From: Aerosticca soli
GTDB lineage: Bacteria; Pseudomonadota; Gammaproteobacteria; Xanthomonadales; Rhodanobacteraceae
Length of the DNA: 64,000 nucleotides
Reading direction: 5' to 3'
Assembly (NCBI RefSeq): GCF_003967035.1
Contig: NZ_AP018560.1
Coordinates: 2,217,501-2,281,500 of the forward strand
Both the position numbers and the translations under genes were made by a program. The notes under the pieces are model-generated. The model had not been told where the DNA came from, ran no database searches, and saw only the letters and a list, made by a program, of their open reading frames with translations. Shown in pieces: positions 40,660-49,148 of this stretch. Numbering within the stretch: position 1 is the first letter of the stretch; every line of letters starts with the position of its first letter.

Positions 40660-41130
40660 CGCGATGGCGACCCACGTGAACCCGCCCGCCTTGCCATGAC
40701 AATCGCCACGGCCGCGCCCGCCATGACGGCAAACACTGCCTTGGCTTTGGCCTGTGCTTTTGGCTCTGGCTTTTCGGGGCCCCTATGAGGCGGCGATCGC
40801 CGGCCAGCCAAAGCCCGCAGGGTGGCCGGCAGGAAGCCGGCCATTTTTCGTCGGGGCAGGAAGCCCCGTCGAAAAACGCTGACCGGCGAGCGCGCACCTT
40901 GCCGGGCCATCAGGCACGGCAAGGCGCCTCATCGGGGTGCCGTTCCCTTTGGCTACTTTCTCTTCGGGCAAGCAAGAGAAAGTAGCCCTGGCCGCCGGCA
41001 GGCGGACGGAACCCAAAACCCAGCCGCCGAAAAACACAACCCTGCGGCCATCCCGTCACCAAAACGCCACGCCCCCGCGATGGCGCCCCTCGTGTGAACC
41101 CGCCCGCCCTGCCATGACACCCACCACGGC
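40660..41130 (+). repeat. Structured repeat array II (one unit, forward)
   Basis: The 544-bp gap between parE and the convergent fabB holds one A-core-C-D unit and the start of another A block. Hairpin C is the CTACTTTCTCTT type. No gene is seen. On the fabB side an eight-base run of T (minus reading, 41165-41172) lies just after the fabB stop but no clear stem precedes it. Confidence 0.88.
40780..40937 (+). repeat. Repeat core 3
   Basis: Full core; outer stem and AGGAA hairpins intact. The third hairpin carries one substitution (GGCACGGC in place of GGCCCGGC) that breaks a pair; core 8, inverted 12 kb away, has the same change, so the two are likely closest relatives. Confidence 0.87.
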
Positions 41131-41188
41131 CGCAAGCGCCCCGCGATGACGAACACCCGTTTTCAAAAAAAACCGCCCGCCCCGCGAC

Positions 41189-42397
41189 TCACACCCGCGC
41201 AAACACCAGGCTCGCATTGGTGCCGCCGAAGCCGAAACTGTTGGACATCACCGTGCGCAGCGTGGCCTCGCGGGTCTCGCGCAGGATCGGGAACCCCGCC
41301 GTGCGCGGGTCCGGGCGATCGAGATTGGCCGAGCCGGCGACGAAACCGCCGGCCATCATCAGCAGGCAATAGATCGCCTCGTGCACGCTGGCCGCACCGA
41401 GGGCATGGCCGCTCAGCGCCTTGGTGGAAGACAGGGGCGGCACCGCGCTGCCGAACACCTCGCGCACCGCCTCCAGCTCGACGATGTCGCCCAGCGAAGT
41501 GGCGGTGCCGTGGGTGTTGAGGTAATCCACCGGCGCGTCCAGCGAGGCCAGCGCCATGCGCATGCAGCGCGCCGCGCCCTCGCCCGAGGGCGCGACCATG
41601 TCGGCGCCGTCGGAGGTGACGCCGTAGCCGACGAGTTCGGCGTGGATCGGCGCGCCGCGCGCGCGGGCGTGCTCGTAGTCCTCCAGCACCAGCATGCCGC
41701 CGCCGCCGGCGATGACGAAGCCGTCGCGGCCTTCGTCGTAGGGCCGCGAGGCGGCCTCCGGCGTGGCGTTCCACGCGCTCGACAGCGCGCCCATGGCGTC
41801 GAACTGCGCCGCGCCGCCCCAGTGCAGCTCCTCGCCGCCGCCGGCGAAGACGATGTCCTGCGCGCCGTGGCGGATCAGCTCCGCCGCCGCGCCGATGCAA
41901 TGGGCCGAGGTGGCGCAGGCGGCGGCGATGGAATAGCTGACCCCGCGGATGCCGAACGCGGTGGCCAGCGCCGCCGACACCGTGGAGCACATCGTGCGCG
42001 GCACCATGTAGGCGCCGACCCTGCGCGCGCCCTTGCTGCGCAGAAGGTCGGCGGTCTCGATCTGCCAGCGCGGCGAGCCGCCGCCGGAACCGGCGATGAG
42101 GCCGGTGCGCGGATGGCTGACCATCCCCTCGTCGAGCCCGGCATCGGCGATCGCCGCGCGCATCGCCACGTAGGCATAGCCGGCGGCATCGCCCATGAAG
42201 CGGCGCGGCTTGCGATCGATCGCCGCGTCGAGATCGATCTGCGGCACCCCGGCCACCTGGCTGCGCAGCCCCATTTCCGCAAACGCCGGCATGGCGCGGA
42301 TGCCCGGCCGCAGCTCGCGCAGACTGCGCGTCACCGTCGGCGCGTCGTTGCCCAGGCACGAGACAATGCCCGAGCCAGTCACCACCACGCGGCGCAT
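41189..42397 (-). CDS. fabB: Beta-ketoacyl-ACP synthase I
   Basis: A 402-residue condensing enzyme for chain elongation, required with FabA for unsaturated fatty acids. The active-site cysteine is in [17 protein letters not shown] (~163), and the two histidines in [14 protein letters not shown] (~298) and [15 protein letters not shown] (~333); [15 protein letters not shown] closes the family pattern. It is translationally coupled to fabA (TGATG, one shared base). The fabA-fabB pair has an FNR/DNR-like box upstream, so membrane unsaturation may respond to oxygen. Repeat array II lies immediately downstream. Confidence 0.96.
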   Translation of the reverse strand: MRRVVVTGSGIVSCLGNDAPTVTRSLRELRPGIRAMPAFAEMGLRSQVAGVPQIDLDAAIDRKPRRFMGDAAGYAYVAMRAAIADAGLDEGMVSHPRTGLIAGSGGGSPRWQIETADLLRSKGARRVGAYMVPRTMCSTVSAALATAFGIRGVSYSIAAACATSAHCIGAAAELIRHGAQDIVFAGGGEELHWGGAAQFDAMGALSSAWNATPEAASRPYDEGRDGFVIAGGGGMLVLEDYEHARARGAPIHAELVGYGVTSDGADMVAPSGEGAARCMRMALASLDAPVDYLNTHGTATSLGDIVELEAVREVFGSAVPPLSSTKALSGHALGAASVHEAIYCLLMMAGGFVAGSANLDRPDPRTAGFPILRETREATLRTVMSNSFGFGGTNASLVFARV

Positions 42398-42912
42398 CAG
42401 AAACCCTCCGTGGAACCGAACAGCCCCACCCGCAATTGGCTGGCGGTGTAGATGGTGCGGCCGTCCACCGCCACCTGGCCGTCGGCGATCACCAGCGCCA
42501 GCCGGCCGCGCAGCACCCGCCGCACGTCCACCGTGTAGTGCACGCAGCGCGCCGTGGGCAGCACCTGGCCGGTGAACTTCACCTCGCCGACGCCCAGCGC
42601 GCGCCCCCGGCCGGGCTCACCCAGCCACGGCAGGTAGAAACCGGCCAGCTGCCACAGCGCATCCAGGCCCAGGCAGCCGGGCATCACCGGGTCGCCCGCG
42701 AAATGGCAGGCGAAAAACCACAGCTCCGGGTGAATGTCGAGCTCCGCCTCCAGCCGGCCCTTGCCGTAGGCGCCGCCTTGCGCATCGATGCGGGTGATGC
42801 GGTCGAACATCAGCATCGGCGGCGCGGGCAGGCGCGCGTTGCCGTCGCCGAAGAGCTCGCCGCGGGCGCAGGCGAGCAGTTGCTCGCGGTCGAAGGAGGC
42901 AGGCAGAGACAT
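42397..42912 (-). CDS. fabA: 3-hydroxydecanoyl-ACP dehydratase/isomerase
   Basis: FabA dehydrates 3-hydroxydecanoyl-ACP and isomerises trans-2 to cis-3-decenoyl-ACP, the entry to oxygen-independent unsaturated fatty acid synthesis. The 171-residue protein has the catalytic histidine in [20 protein letters not shown] (~71) and the aspartate in the same block (~85), with [11 protein letters not shown] after it. The start is at 42912. A box CTGACCCCGGTCAA lies 58 bp upstream, overlapping the stop codon of sco. Downstream fabB overlaps by one base. Confidence 0.96.
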   Translation of the reverse strand: MSLPASFDREQLLACARGELFGDGNARLPAPPMLMFDRITRIDAQGGAYGKGRLEAELDIHPELWFFACHFAGDPVMPGCLGLDALWQLAGFYLPWLGEPGRGRALGVGEVKFTGQVLPTARCVHYTVDVRRVLRGRLALVIADGQVAVDGRTIYTASQLRVGLFGSTEGF

Positions 42913-42970
42913 GCAGGTTGGGCGGCTGTGGAAAACGCGCCCATTGTGCGGCGCCAGCGGTGACACCGCC

Positions 42971-42984
42971 CTGACCCCGGTCAA
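42971..42984 (-). promoter_or_regulatory. FNR/DNR-like box upstream of fabA-fabB
   Basis: TTGACCGGGGTCAG on the coding strand, TGAC-N4-GTCA symmetry, lies 58 bp before the fabA ATG. CACAAT begins 22 bp after it, the best -10-like hexamer in the set. It overlaps the sco stop codon, so fabA-fabB may be expressed independently of the nirK operon. Confidence 0.55.
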
Positions 42985-43568
42985 GCCGCGCCGGGCGGCT
43001 TGGCTGCCGCCAGCGCCTGGCGCACCGCCTGCACGAAGGCCGGATCGGGGTGACCGATCACCGTGCTGCGCGCCAGGATGCGGCCATCCGCGTCGATCAG
43101 GATCAGCACGCTCGAATGGTTGAAGTCGCCCTCCGGCAGACGCCGATAGCGGATACCGAGCAGCGCGGCAAGACGCCGCACGTCGTCCGGCTCGGCACGC
43201 GCCAGCGTCCAGTGTGCGGCATCGAGGCCATGCGTCTGCGCGTAGCGGTGCAGCACGCCCGGGTCGTCGTTTTGCGGGTCGAAGCTGACCGCCAGCAGCG
43301 CGGGCGAGACCGGACCCGCCGCCTTGGCGGTGGCCTTCATGGTCTCGATGATCAGCGGACAGACCATGGTGCAGGAGGTATAGAACATGCTGACCACCTG
43401 CACCTGGCCGCGCCGCGCGGCGAGCGGCCAGCGGTGGCCGTCCTGGTCGGTGAGCTGGACGTCGAGCTGGTAGATCGAATCGGCCGGCAGCGGCGCAGCG
43501 GTGGGCGGCGTCGCGGCCCAGGTCGAACCGGTGACAAGCAGCAGACACAGGGCGAGCAGCATTTTCAT
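42981..43568 (-). CDS. SCO1/SenC-family copper chaperone/thioredoxin-like protein
   Basis: A 195-residue exported protein (signal peptide 1-18, [18 protein letters not shown]) with the SCO copper motif C-x3-C in [16 protein letters not shown] and the third ligand histidine in [14 protein letters not shown] proteins deliver copper to cytochrome oxidase and in some organisms to other cuproenzymes. Its ATG overlaps the nirV stop (ATGA at 43565-43568), and it is the third gene of nirK-nirV-sco, so supply of copper to NirK or thiol control of its site is a fair inference. Confidence 0.92.
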   Translation of the reverse strand: MKMLLALCLLLVTGSTWAATPPTAAPLPADSIYQLDVQLTDQDGHRWPLAARRGQVQVVSMFYTSCTMVCPLIIETMKATAKAAGPVSPALLAVSFDPQNDDPGVLHRYAQTHGLDAAHWTLARAEPDDVRRLAALLGIRYRRLPEGDFNHSSVLILIDADGRILARSTVIGHPDPAFVQAVRQALAAAKPPGAA

Positions 43569-44347
43569 GGCGTGGCTCCAGCGGGCTTCGCGCAACGGAA
43601 GCCCAGATTGCGGGTGGTATCGATGGCCTCGAGCGAGGACAGCATGGCGATGCGCATCAAGGTGGCGTAGTTCTCCTTCTGCTGCAGGTCGGCGGCACCG
43701 GCGCCGCAGAAGCGCAGCTTGTCCGCGCCGTCCTGGTCGCGGCTGTCGGCCCCGACCAGGAGCGCGTTGAAGTCATCCATCCATTCCCAGACCAGGCCGT
43801 TGAGGTCGCGCACGCCGTGCACGTCCGGCGCGCCGCCCACGGCAGGCAGCGGCGCGTTCGACGGCCGCGCGTACCAGGCGAGCACGCGTTCGCGCCAGGC
43901 CGGGTCCTCGCGTGCATCCGCACGGGTGGCATCGGCCGCGGCGGCGTATTCCCATTCGTACCAGCCCGGCAGCCGTGCGTGTTCGCCCTGGCAATAGGCC
44001 TGCGCGGCGAACCAGCTCACCTGCGTCACCGGCTGATCGGGCAACGCCGTCGCGCCCAGCGCATCGGCATCGGCCCAGTGCGAGAGATAACCCGCATCGG
44101 CGAAGACCCTGGGCACGCGGTCGCGGCGCCAGGTCGGATGCGTTTTGACGAAGGCGAGGAACTCGGCGTTGGTCACCGGCTCGCTGCGCAACCGGAACGG
44201 CGCGACGATGACCGGCGCGCGCGAGCCTTCGGTTTCCGGCAGCACGCTGGCGAAGGCGCCGCCCGGCAGCGGACGGTAGTCGGCCGCCGACGCGAGCGCA
44301 GTCGCACCGAGCAGGCCGATCGCCATGAGCGCGCGCCGGGCCGGCAT
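43565..44347 (-). CDS. nirV: NirV-like formylglycine-generating-enzyme-family protein
   Basis: A 260-residue exported SUMF1/FGE-type protein (signal peptide ending ALASA). The domain marks are [40 protein letters not shown] with [28 protein letters not shown] and NLGFRCAK. NirV genes are known downstream of nirK in several denitrifiers, where their exact role is unsettled. It starts two bases after the nirK stop and overlaps sco by four bases, so the three genes form one operon. The name is inferred from both domain and position. Confidence 0.85.
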   Translation of the reverse strand: MPARRALMAIGLLGATALASAADYRPLPGGAFASVLPETEGSRAPVIVAPFRLRSEPVTNAEFLAFVKTHPTWRRDRVPRVFADAGYLSHWADADALGATALPDQPVTQVSWFAAQAYCQGEHARLPGWYEWEYAAAADATRADAREDPAWRERVLAWYARPSNAPLPAVGGAPDVHGVRDLNGLVWEWMDDFNALLVGADSRDQDGADKLRFCGAGAADLQQKENYATLMRIAMLSSLEAIDTTRNLGFRCAKPAGATP

Positions 44348-44349
44348 CG

Positions 44350-45897
44350 TCAGTGTCCCGCCGCCGGAGCTGCGGCCGGCTGCGCACGCACCTTGGATAC
44401 CTCGTCCTTGCTGATCTGCCCGCCGGGGTTGCCCCAGCTGTTGAGCACGAAGGTGAGGATGTTGGCGACCTCGTCGTCGGTGAGCTGGCTCATCGGCGGC
44501 ATCACCGAGTCGTAGTCCCTGCCGTTGACGGCGACCTTGCCGGTGAGCCCGTGCAGCGGAATGCCGATCAGCTTCGCCTTGTCCTGCTTGACCAGCGTGG
44601 CCAGGAAATCGGACTTGGCCAGCGGCGGGAACACGCCGGGCAGGCCCTCGCCGTTGGCCTGATGACACACCGAGCAGGTGCCGGTGAAGAGCTGCCTGCC
44701 GGCTGCGATCTGGTCGTCCTTGCCGAGCGTGCCGCTGGCGTTCGCCTTCGCCGCGGCGGCGACGGCGTGCAGGTTCGGCTGCGCGCGATCGCCAAGATAG
44801 GCCGAATCCACTTCCTTGCCCGAATAGATCGCCTTGTTCTCCGGCCCGTCCACCTTGAGGATGGCCAGCGCGCCCTTGTTGAAGGCGCGGAAGATGGAAT
44901 GATCGACCAGCACGTAGCTGCCCGGCACCTGCGTCTTGAACTCCACCATCGCCGCGCCGCCGGCGGGAATCAGCGTGGTCTGCACGTTGTGCTGTTCCAC
45001 GGTGCCGCCTTCCTGGCGCACGGTGTCGAAGATCTCGCCGATCACGTGGAAGCTCGACACCAGGTTCGGCCCGCCGTTGCCGACGAACAGCCGCACCGTC
45101 TCGCCGACCTTGGCGGTCAGCGCCTTGTCGCCGGTGAGCGAGCCCTCGTGGCCGTTGAACAGCACGTAGGTCGGCTTCTCGTCGATCGCCTTGTCCATGT
45201 CGAACGGCTGCAGACCCTTCTCGCGGTATTTGCCGACGGTGTAGAAGTCGCCCTGCATCACGTAGTACTCGTGATCGACCCTGGGCAGCCCTTCCGGCGG
45301 CTCGACCAGGATCAGCCCGTACATGCCGTTGGCGATGTGCATGCCCACCGGCGCGGTGGCGCAGTGGTAGACGTAGATGCCCTGGTTCAGCGCCTTGAAG
45401 GTGAACTGCGAGGCGTGCCCCGGTGCGGTGAAGCTGGACGCCGCGCCGCCGCCCGGGCCGGTGACGCCGTGCAGGTCGATGTTGTGCGGCATCTTGTTGT
45501 CCGGCGCGTTCTTCAGGTGGAACTCCACCGTGTCGCCCTGGCGCACGCGGATGAAACTGCCCGGCACGGTGCCGCCGAAGGTCCAGTAGGTGTAGCTGAC
45601 GCCCTCGGAGATCGGCATCTCCTTCTCGATCACCTCCAGATCGACGATCACCCTGGCCGGATGGTCGCGATGGATCGGCGGCGGCACGTTCGGCGGAATG
45701 CCGAGCACCGCATGGATCGGCTCGCCCTGCGGCGGGCCGAAATCCCCCGGGATGGCGGCGCTCGAAGCCGGCGCGCCACCACCCGGCGCCGTCGCCGCGG
45801 ACGGTGCGCCGGCCTCGGGTTTGCCGCCGCACGCGGCCAGGGCGAGCAAACCGGCGCCGGCCAGCGCGAGGCATGGGGCTCGCAGGGTGGGTTGCAT
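44350..45897 (-). CDS. nirK: Copper nitrite reductase with fused C-terminal cytochrome c domain
   Basis: NirK reduces nitrite to nitric oxide in the periplasm. The 515-residue protein starts with a lipoprotein-type signal (LLALAAC, Cys ~23). Type 1 copper ligands are H138 (MPHNIDLH), C179 (YHCATAP), H187 and M192; type 2 ligands are H143, H178 and a later histidine in [11 protein letters not shown]. After [15 protein letters not shown] comes a ~100-residue cytochrome c domain with heme motif CSVCH ([16 protein letters not shown]) and [18 protein letters not shown] as distal Met region. Such three-domain NirKs are known from Ralstonia and others; the fused heme feeds electrons to the type 1 site. 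An FNR/DNR-like box lies 57 bp upstream. Confidence 0.96.
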   Translation of the reverse strand: MQPTLRAPCLALAGAGLLALAACGGKPEAGAPSAATAPGGGAPASSAAIPGDFGPPQGEPIHAVLGIPPNVPPPIHRDHPARVIVDLEVIEKEMPISEGVSYTYWTFGGTVPGSFIRVRQGDTVEFHLKNAPDNKMPHNIDLHGVTGPGGGAASSFTAPGHASQFTFKALNQGIYVYHCATAPVGMHIANGMYGLILVEPPEGLPRVDHEYYVMQGDFYTVGKYREKGLQPFDMDKAIDEKPTYVLFNGHEGSLTGDKALTAKVGETVRLFVGNGGPNLVSSFHVIGEIFDTVRQEGGTVEQHNVQTTLIPAGGAAMVEFKTQVPGSYVLVDHSIFRAFNKGALAILKVDGPENKAIYSGKEVDSAYLGDRAQPNLHAVAAAAKANASGTLGKDDQIAAGRQLFTGTCSVCHQANGEGLPGVFPPLAKSDFLATLVKQDKAKLIGIPLHGLTGKVAVNGRDYDSVMPPMSQLTDDEVANILTFVLNSWGNPGGQISKDEVSKVRAQPAAAPAAGH

Positions 45898-45954
45898 GGC
45901 TTTTTCTCCGTGGAGGTGTAAGGCCACTCTCCCACCGAGCGCGGGCCGCCGGCC

Positions 45955-45968
45955 TTGACCTGCATCAG
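45955..45968 (-). promoter_or_regulatory. FNR/DNR-like box upstream of nirK-nirV-sco
   Basis: TTGACCTGCATCAG (plus reading) keeps eight of the ten consensus positions of TTGAT-N4-ATCAA and lies 57 bp before the nirK start codon. Control of nirK by FNR/DNR/NNR regulators is standard in denitrifiers, which makes this the anchor of the set. No convincing -10 is seen after it. Confidence 0.68.
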
Positions 45969-46049
45969 CCGCCCCCGGGCGCGCCCATGCCTGCGGCAAG
46001 CCGCCACGCCGGGCCTCGCGCGGGCGGCGCGAGGCCCGGCCGCCAAAGC

Positions 46050-46081
46050 AAAAAAAAGGCGGCGCCCGTAAAGACGCCGCC
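46050..46081 (-). terminator. Rho-independent terminator of fliC
   Basis: On the minus strand GGCGGCG and CGCCGCC pair and are followed by eight T (46050-46057). A second strong hairpin, CCGGCCGGCC/GGCCGGCCGG (46090-46116), lies between it and the fliC stop. The rest of the 243-bp gap up to nirK holds only the nirK control region. Confidence 0.92.
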
Positions 46082-46140
46082 CCACATCACCGGCCGGCCT
46101 CTGCATGGCCGGCCGGCCTTGCCCACCGAAGGGTTGAGGA

Positions 46141-47592
46141 TTACTGCAACAGCTTCAGCACCTGCTGCGGCTGCGAATTGGCCTGCGCCAGCACCGAGAT
46201 ACCCGCCTGCTGCAGCACCTGCGCCTTGCTCAGGTTCGCCGTCTCCGCCGCGAAATCCGCATCCTGGATGTTCGACTGCGAGGCCTGCAGGTTGGTGGTC
46301 TGCGCCGACAGCGTGGCGATGGTCGACTGGAAGCGGTTCTGCACCGCGCCCAGGTTGGCCGCGAAATCGCTCACCTTGTTGAGCGCCACGTCCACGCGGG
46401 CGATCAGGTCGTTGGCATTGTCCACGCTGGTGACACTGGCGCCGCTCAGCGAACCGCCGACAGCGGTTGGGGTGGAGAAGTCGAGGTTGCCCGTGCCGGA
46501 TTTCGCACCAGTGATGGTGATCGCCCCGGCGGAGTACAGATTGAGCTTCGTGGCATCGCCACTCACGGCCGCGCTCACACCCGCACCCGAGGCATTGATG
46601 GCATCGGCCAAGTCCTGCGCATTGCTGAATGTGCCGGTGATGGCCTTGCCGTTGATGGAAAGGTCGGCGGTACCCGCTCCACCGCCACCAACGCTGGCTG
46701 CAGGCACGCTCGCAGGGAAGCCCAACGAGGTGGCCTGGCTACCGGTGATGGTAATGGGGTTATTGCCCGAGTTGGAGAAATCCAGTTCGTTGCTCGTGCT
46801 GTTCCAGGTAGCGGTGAGGCCATTGATGTTGAGTCCATTGATGGCCGTGGCGAGATCGGCACCGCTGGTATAGGTACCGGCAGCTACGTCCGTGCCGTTG
46901 ATGGTGAGATCACCCGCCGACAGGACGAGGCCACTCCCACCAAACGCGTCCGACAATGCCGTGCCCGTCGTGCTCGCGGTGCCTGGAGTTGCCGAACCGC
47001 CGCCGGCGGCAGACAAAGTCAAAGAAGTGCCATTGGCAAACAGGCTGGACAGATCGCCGGTGGAGGACTTGGCAATCATCCCCATGCCGCTGGTGCGCAC
47101 GTCGGAGTCGAGGTTCACCGCGATCACCTGGCCCACGTCGGCGCCGACCTGGAAGCTCTTGGTGCCGAGCGAGCCGTCCAGGATCTTCTGGCCGTTGAAG
47201 GTGGTCTGATTGCCGATGCGGGTGATCTCGGCCAGGCGCTGCTGCACTTCCTTGTCGATGGAGGCGCGGTCGGCGTCGGTGTAGGTGGCGTTGGCCGACT
47301 GCACGGCCAGGTCGCGGATGGCCTGCAGGTTGGCGGTGACCTGGTCCAGCGCCGAGCCGGCCGTCTGCGCCAGGTTGATCGCGTCCGAGGCGTTGGCGCT
47401 GGCCTGCTTCAGGCCGCCGATCTGCGTGGTGTAGCGCATCGAGATGGCAAAGCCGGCCGCGTTGTCCGCCGCGCTGTTGATCTTGAGGCCCGAGGACAGC
47501 CGCTGCGTGGCCTGCGCCAGCGCGCTCTGCGACTTGCTGAGGTTGTTCTGCGCATTCAGCGAAGAAACGTTGGTGTTGATGACCAGTGACAT
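46141..47592 (-). CDS. fliC: Flagellin
   Basis: Structural protein of the flagellar filament, 483 residues. The conserved D0/D1 N-terminal part reads VINTNVSSLNAQNNLSKSQS, then LAQATQRLSSGLKINSAADN and AAGFAISMRYTTQIGGLKQA; the C-terminal part ends VLAQANSQPQQVLKLLQ. Between them is a variable D2/D3 region (~175-385) rich in Gly/Ser/Thr with two flagellin-IN-type repeats (NINGLTATWN; ADAINASGAGVSAAV). AAGGAG precedes the ATG at 47592. It has its own sigma-28 promoter and terminator and is monocistronic; no other flagellar gene is in the window. Repeat array III lies upstream. Confidence 0.97.
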   Translation of the reverse strand: MSLVINTNVSSLNAQNNLSKSQSALAQATQRLSSGLKINSAADNAAGFAISMRYTTQIGGLKQASANASDAINLAQTAGSALDQVTANLQAIRDLAVQSANATYTDADRASIDKEVQQRLAEITRIGNQTTFNGQKILDGSLGTKSFQVGADVGQVIAVNLDSDVRTSGMGMIAKSSTGDLSSLFANGTSLTLSAAGGGSATPGTASTTGTALSDAFGGSGLVLSAGDLTINGTDVAAGTYTSGADLATAINGLNINGLTATWNSTSNELDFSNSGNNPITITGSQATSLGFPASVPAASVGGGGAGTADLSINGKAITGTFSNAQDLADAINASGAGVSAAVSGDATKLNLYSAGAITITGAKSGTGNLDFSTPTAVGGSLSGASVTSVDNANDLIARVDVALNKVSDFAANLGAVQNRFQSTIATLSAQTTNLQASQSNIQDADFAAETANLSKAQVLQQAGISVLAQANSQPQQVLKLLQ

Positions 47593-47684
47593 GGAAGTCT
47601 CCTTGAAAAGGAAAGGGGCGACGCGAAGCTTGGATGGTGTATTCCGGCGGGGCCCCTGCCGGAGCGCCAACCGCCTCGGTGAAC

Positions 47685-47711
47685 TTTTCGGCCCACCGCG
47701 CAGATACTTGA
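47685..47711 (-). promoter_or_regulatory. Sigma-28 (FliA) promoter of fliC
   Basis: On the minus strand TCAAGTAT, an 11-base spacer and GCCGAAAA match the flagellar sigma-28 consensus TAAAGTTT-N11-GCCGATAA with four differences and exact spacing. It lies ~93 bp upstream of the fliC ATG, so the leader is ~85 bases and includes a CCGGCGGGG/CCCCTGCCGG hairpin. Confidence 0.85.
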
Positions 47712-48030
47712 GCCTCACATCCGCGACTTTTTTGCAAGCCCCGCCAAAACCCCGCACACCCGCGATGGCGACCCACGCGCGGGTACTGGCCGGGCGTGTT
47801 GCCGGCAACGCCATCGCCACGCCGCACGATGGCGGGCCCATGCGCGAACCCGCCCGCGTTGCCACCCTTGCCAAGGCGCCCACACACGCGATGACGGCCA
47901 ACCCACCATGGCGCGCAACTCACCGCCTTGCCATACGAGCGAAAGCCACCAGTGCCCGCGATGACGCGAGCTCACCATGGCGCGAAATGGCGCAAAACTC
48001 GCCGCTTTGCTTTCGCTTTGGCTTCCGGGG

Positions 48031-48190
48031 CCCCTATGAGGCGGCGATCGCCGGCCAGCCGACGGCCCGCAGGGTGGCCGGCAGGAAGCCGGCCATTTTT
48101 CGTCGGGGCAGGAAGCCCCGTCGAAAAACGCTGACCGGCGAGCGCGCACCTTGCCGGGCCAACCAGGCCCGGCAAGGCGCCTCATCGGGG
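48031..48190 (+). repeat. Repeat core 4
   Basis: Full core with both AGGAA hairpins; third hairpin loop is AACCA. The CCAAAGCC before the hairpins is CCGACGGCC here, the only copy with this change. Confidence 0.87.
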
Positions 48191-48424
48191 TGGCCTCTCT
48201 TTTGGGTCCTTTTCTCTGGCCACACAGAGAAAAGGACCACGGCCGCCGGCAGGCGGACGGAACCCAAAACCCAACCGCCGAAAAACACAACCCGGCGGCC
48301 ATCCCATCACCAAAACGCCACGCACCCGCGATGGCGCCTTGCCATAACAATCGCCACGGCCACACCCGCCATGACGGCAAACTGCCTTGGCCTTGGCCTG
48401 TGCTTTTGGCTATGGCTTTCGGGG

Positions 48425-48582
48425 CCCCTATGAGGCGGCGATCGCCGGCCAGCCGAAGCCCGCAGGGTGGCCGGCAGGAAGCCGGCCATTTTTCGTCGGG
48501 GCAGGAAGCCCCGTCGAAAAACGCTGACTGGCGAACGCGCACCTTGCCGGGCCATCAGGCCCGGCAAGGCGCCTCATCGGGG
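48425..48582 (+). repeat. Repeat core 5
   Basis: Full core; third hairpin perfect with loop ATCA. The following hairpin C is of the CCTTTTCTCT type, and the next core begins 395 bp further. Confidence 0.87.
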
Positions 48583-48819
48583 TGGCCTCTCTTTTGGGTC
48601 CTTTTCTCTGGCCACACAGAGAAAAGGACCCCGGCCGCCAGCAGGCGGACGGAACCCAAAGCCCAGCCGCCGAAAAACACAACCCGGCGGCCATCCCATC
48701 ACCAAAACGCCACGCACCCGCGATGGCGCCTTGCCATAACAATCGCCACGGCCACACCCACCATGACGGCAAACGCTGCCTTGGCCTTGGCCTGTGCTTT
48801 TGGCTCTGGCTTTTCGGGG

Positions 48820-48979
48820 CCCCTATGAGGCGGCGATCGCCGGCCAGCCAAAGCCCGCCAGGGTGGCCGGCAGGAAGCCGGCCATTTTTCGTCGGGGCAG
48901 GAAGCCCCGTCGAAAAACGCTGACCGGCGAACGCGCACCTTGCCGGGCCAATCAGGCCCGGCAAGGCGACTCATCGGGG
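48820..48979 (+). repeat. Repeat core 6
   Basis: Full core; the right arm of the outer stem reads CGACTCATCGGGG, adding one mismatch. Third hairpin loop is AATCA. Confidence 0.87.
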
Positions 48980-49116
48980 TGGCCTCTCTTTTGGGTCCTT
49001 TTCTCTGGCCACACAGAGAAAAGGACCACGGCCGCCGGCAGGCGGACGGAACGAACCAAAAACGAACCAATATGACGTGGGGCTGATAGTCGAGCCCGGC
49101 CAGCAGGCGGACGGAA

Positions 49117-49146
49117 CCCAAACCCAAACCCAAACCCAAACCCAAA
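49117..49146. repeat. CCCAAA microsatellite, five perfect units
   Basis: Five tandem CCCAAA hexamers end two bases before the degT stop codon (49149-49151, minus strand). They look like an expansion of the GGAACCCAAAACCC string that normally begins block D of the structured repeats. Confidence 0.9.
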
Positions 49147-49148
49147 AC

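Larger units (their letters stand above)
47745..49147 (+). repeat. Structured repeat array III (three units, forward)
   Basis: The 1.56-kb gap between fliC and degT contains the fliC promoter, then an expanded and degenerate A block (47750-48020, many copies of CCATGGCG/GCGATGGCG-like words), then three core-C-D-A units with a period of 394-395 bp, all with the CCTTTTCTCT type of hairpin C. The last D block carries AACGAACCAAAAACGAACC and a CGTGGGGCTGATAGTCGAGC string also found in arrays I and IV. It ends in a CCCAAA microsatellite next to degT. No credible gene is seen on either strand. Confidence 0.9.

Noticed and set aside
38886-41130. Repeats plus toxin-antitoxin genes as a chromosomal integron (attC-like sites with cassettes)
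   Set aside because: No integron integrase is present, the units lack clear RYYYAAC/GTTRRRY core-site pairs, are far longer than attC sites and also occur as tandem copies without genes between them.
48031-48979. Tandem units as a CRISPR array
   Set aside because: The period is ~395 bp, the whole unit is repeated with no unique spacers, and no cas gene is present.
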